DNA of 64,000 nucleotides from Lysobacterales bacterium (GTDB taxonomy: Bacteria > Pseudomonadota > Gammaproteobacteria > Xanthomonadales > Wenzhouxiangellaceae): contig PBLG01000042.1 of assembly GCA_002722315.1 (NCBI GenBank), forward strand, positions 1-64,000, read 5' to 3'. Of this stretch, positions 63,347 to 64,000 are shown one piece after another. The translations under genes were made by a program, and so were the position numbers. The notes under the pieces are model-generated. The model was given only the letters and a program-made list of their open reading frames with translations. It had not been told where the DNA came from and ran no database searches. Positions within the stretch are counted from its first letter, which is position 1. The number at the start of each line of letters is the position of its first letter.

Positions 63347-64000
63347 GACCTCGCCCTGCTTGCTCGCCTCGACCCGCTTGAGGATGACGCCCATGATTTC
63401 GCGGTACAGCGCACCCTTGAGGACGTCGTCCTCGATGCCGGCGTCGATGGAAGGGTTGTCGTTGACTTCTATGACCATGACCTTGCCGTCGCTTTCCTTC
63501 AGGTCGACGCCGTAAAGACCATTCCCGATCAGTCCGGCCGCCTTGACCGCGGTCCGAATCACGGCGTCGGGCGCTTCGCCTATCGCCAGCGTGTCGACAT
63601 TGCCTTCGTCCACGCCGGACTCGCCGTCGTGCTTGATGATCTGCCAGTGACCGCGGGCCATGTGGTAGCGGCATACATACAGCGGGCGGCCGTCGAGCAC
63701 GCCGACCCGCCAGTCGAAGGTGGTCGGCAGGTATTCCTGGGCCACCACCAGCTCCGAGGCCTTGAGCAGGCGCTTGACCGTGGGCTTGAGCTCGGCGGCG
63801 TCCAGCACCTTGACCACGCCCACCGAAAACGCGCTGTCGGGCTGCTTGAGGACCACCGGCAGGCCGAGTCGGGCCTCGATCTCGTCGATGTTGTCGCGGT
63901 GCACCAGCATGGTCTTGGGCGCCGGCACGTTGTGGCGCGCCAGCAGTTCGGCCAGATAAACCTTGTTCGTGCACTTGAGGATGGAATCCGGGTCGTCGAT
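63335..64000 (-). CDS. RimK-like ATP-grasp ligase, 5' end outside the window
   Basis: The frame is open to the right edge, giving 221 residues of the C-terminal part. Visible ATP-grasp motifs are LGLPVVLKQPDSAFSVGVVK, SELVVAQEYLPTTFDWRVGV, RGHWQIIKHDGESGVDEGNV and VMVIEVNDNPSIDAGIEDDV with the metal-binding Glu and Asn. RimK-type enzymes add glutamate or other amino acids to a carboxylate. The N-terminal domain is not seen. It is followed by the GCS2-ligase and amidohydrolase genes on the same strand; such three-gene sets are known from several bacterial phyla but lack a proven product. Confidence 0.88.
   Translation of the reverse strand: MDDPDSILKCTNKVYLAELLARHNVPAPKTMLVHRDNIDEIEARLGLPVVLKQPDSAFSVGVVKVLDAAELKPTVKRLLKASELVVAQEYLPTTFDWRVGVLDGRPLYVCRYHMARGHWQIIKHDGESGVDEGNVDTLAIGEAPDAVIRTAVKAAGLIGNGLYGVDLKESDGKVMVIEVNDNPSIDAGIEDDVLKGALYREIMGVILKRVEASKQGEVGNR

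Overview
The window is a GC-rich, gene-dense stretch of a Gram-negative bacterial chromosome. LPS genes (Kdo transferase, lauroyl-type acyltransferase), TolC, two RND-type exporters, an MlaC-type protein and a DUF3379 anti-sigma factor point to a gammaproteobacterium. The mix resembles the Xanthomonadales/Wenzhouxiangella/Chromatiales neighbourhood, but that placement is inference. I saw no rRNA, tRNA, CRISPR array or prophage.

Layout. 0.4-6.5 kb: one tightly coupled run of an SLC13-type transporter, an amidoligase, a peptidase C26-type glutaminase/hydrolase and GlnE. 6.6-11.3 kb: a zinc-ribbon protein and LPS genes, including a single gene that fuses an O-antigen ligase to a WaaE-like glycosyltransferase. 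11.4-17 kb: TolC, an isoaspartate methyltransferase, ThiC and an ECF sigma/anti-sigma pair. 17-21 kb: an exported amidohydrolase, an amidase and an orphan HyuA-type hydantoinase subunit in one operon. 21-29.5 kb: an 1844-residue exported repeat protein, three tandem tail-collar (MdpB-type) paralogues, a Tat-exported protein and a GNAT enzyme, facing a DUF6916 protein coupled to an NSS transporter. 31-34 kb: a MacB/FtsX-type ABC system with a His/Asp-rich loop, and a DUF3299 protein. 34-45.1 kb: an S9 peptidase, then a lipid-export-like block with two sulfotransferases, two SDR epimerases and HpnL, HpnA, HpnN and HpnM homologues. 45-51.4 kb: a GMC oxidoreductase and an RND permease/adaptor pair. 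51.4-55.2 kb: an AT-richer island of unrecognised exported proteins with a REP-associated tyrosine transposase and its repeats. 55-64 kb: 3-hydroxybutyrate dehydrogenase, an FMN-dependent glutamate synthase-like protein, a lipoprotein, two membrane proteins and a second amidoligase-type cluster (N-formylglutamate amidohydrolase, GCS2 ligase, RimK-like ATP-grasp) running off the right edge.

The most interesting points are the two separate amidoligase/amidohydrolase clusters, the hopanoid-type export genes mixed with sulfotransferases, the giant repeat protein with an internal IPTLxxWG-like segment next to three collar proteins, the WaaL-WaaE fusion, and a rich set of extragenic repeats. The repeats include a hairpin family with compensatory changes and three short heptanucleotide tandem arrays.
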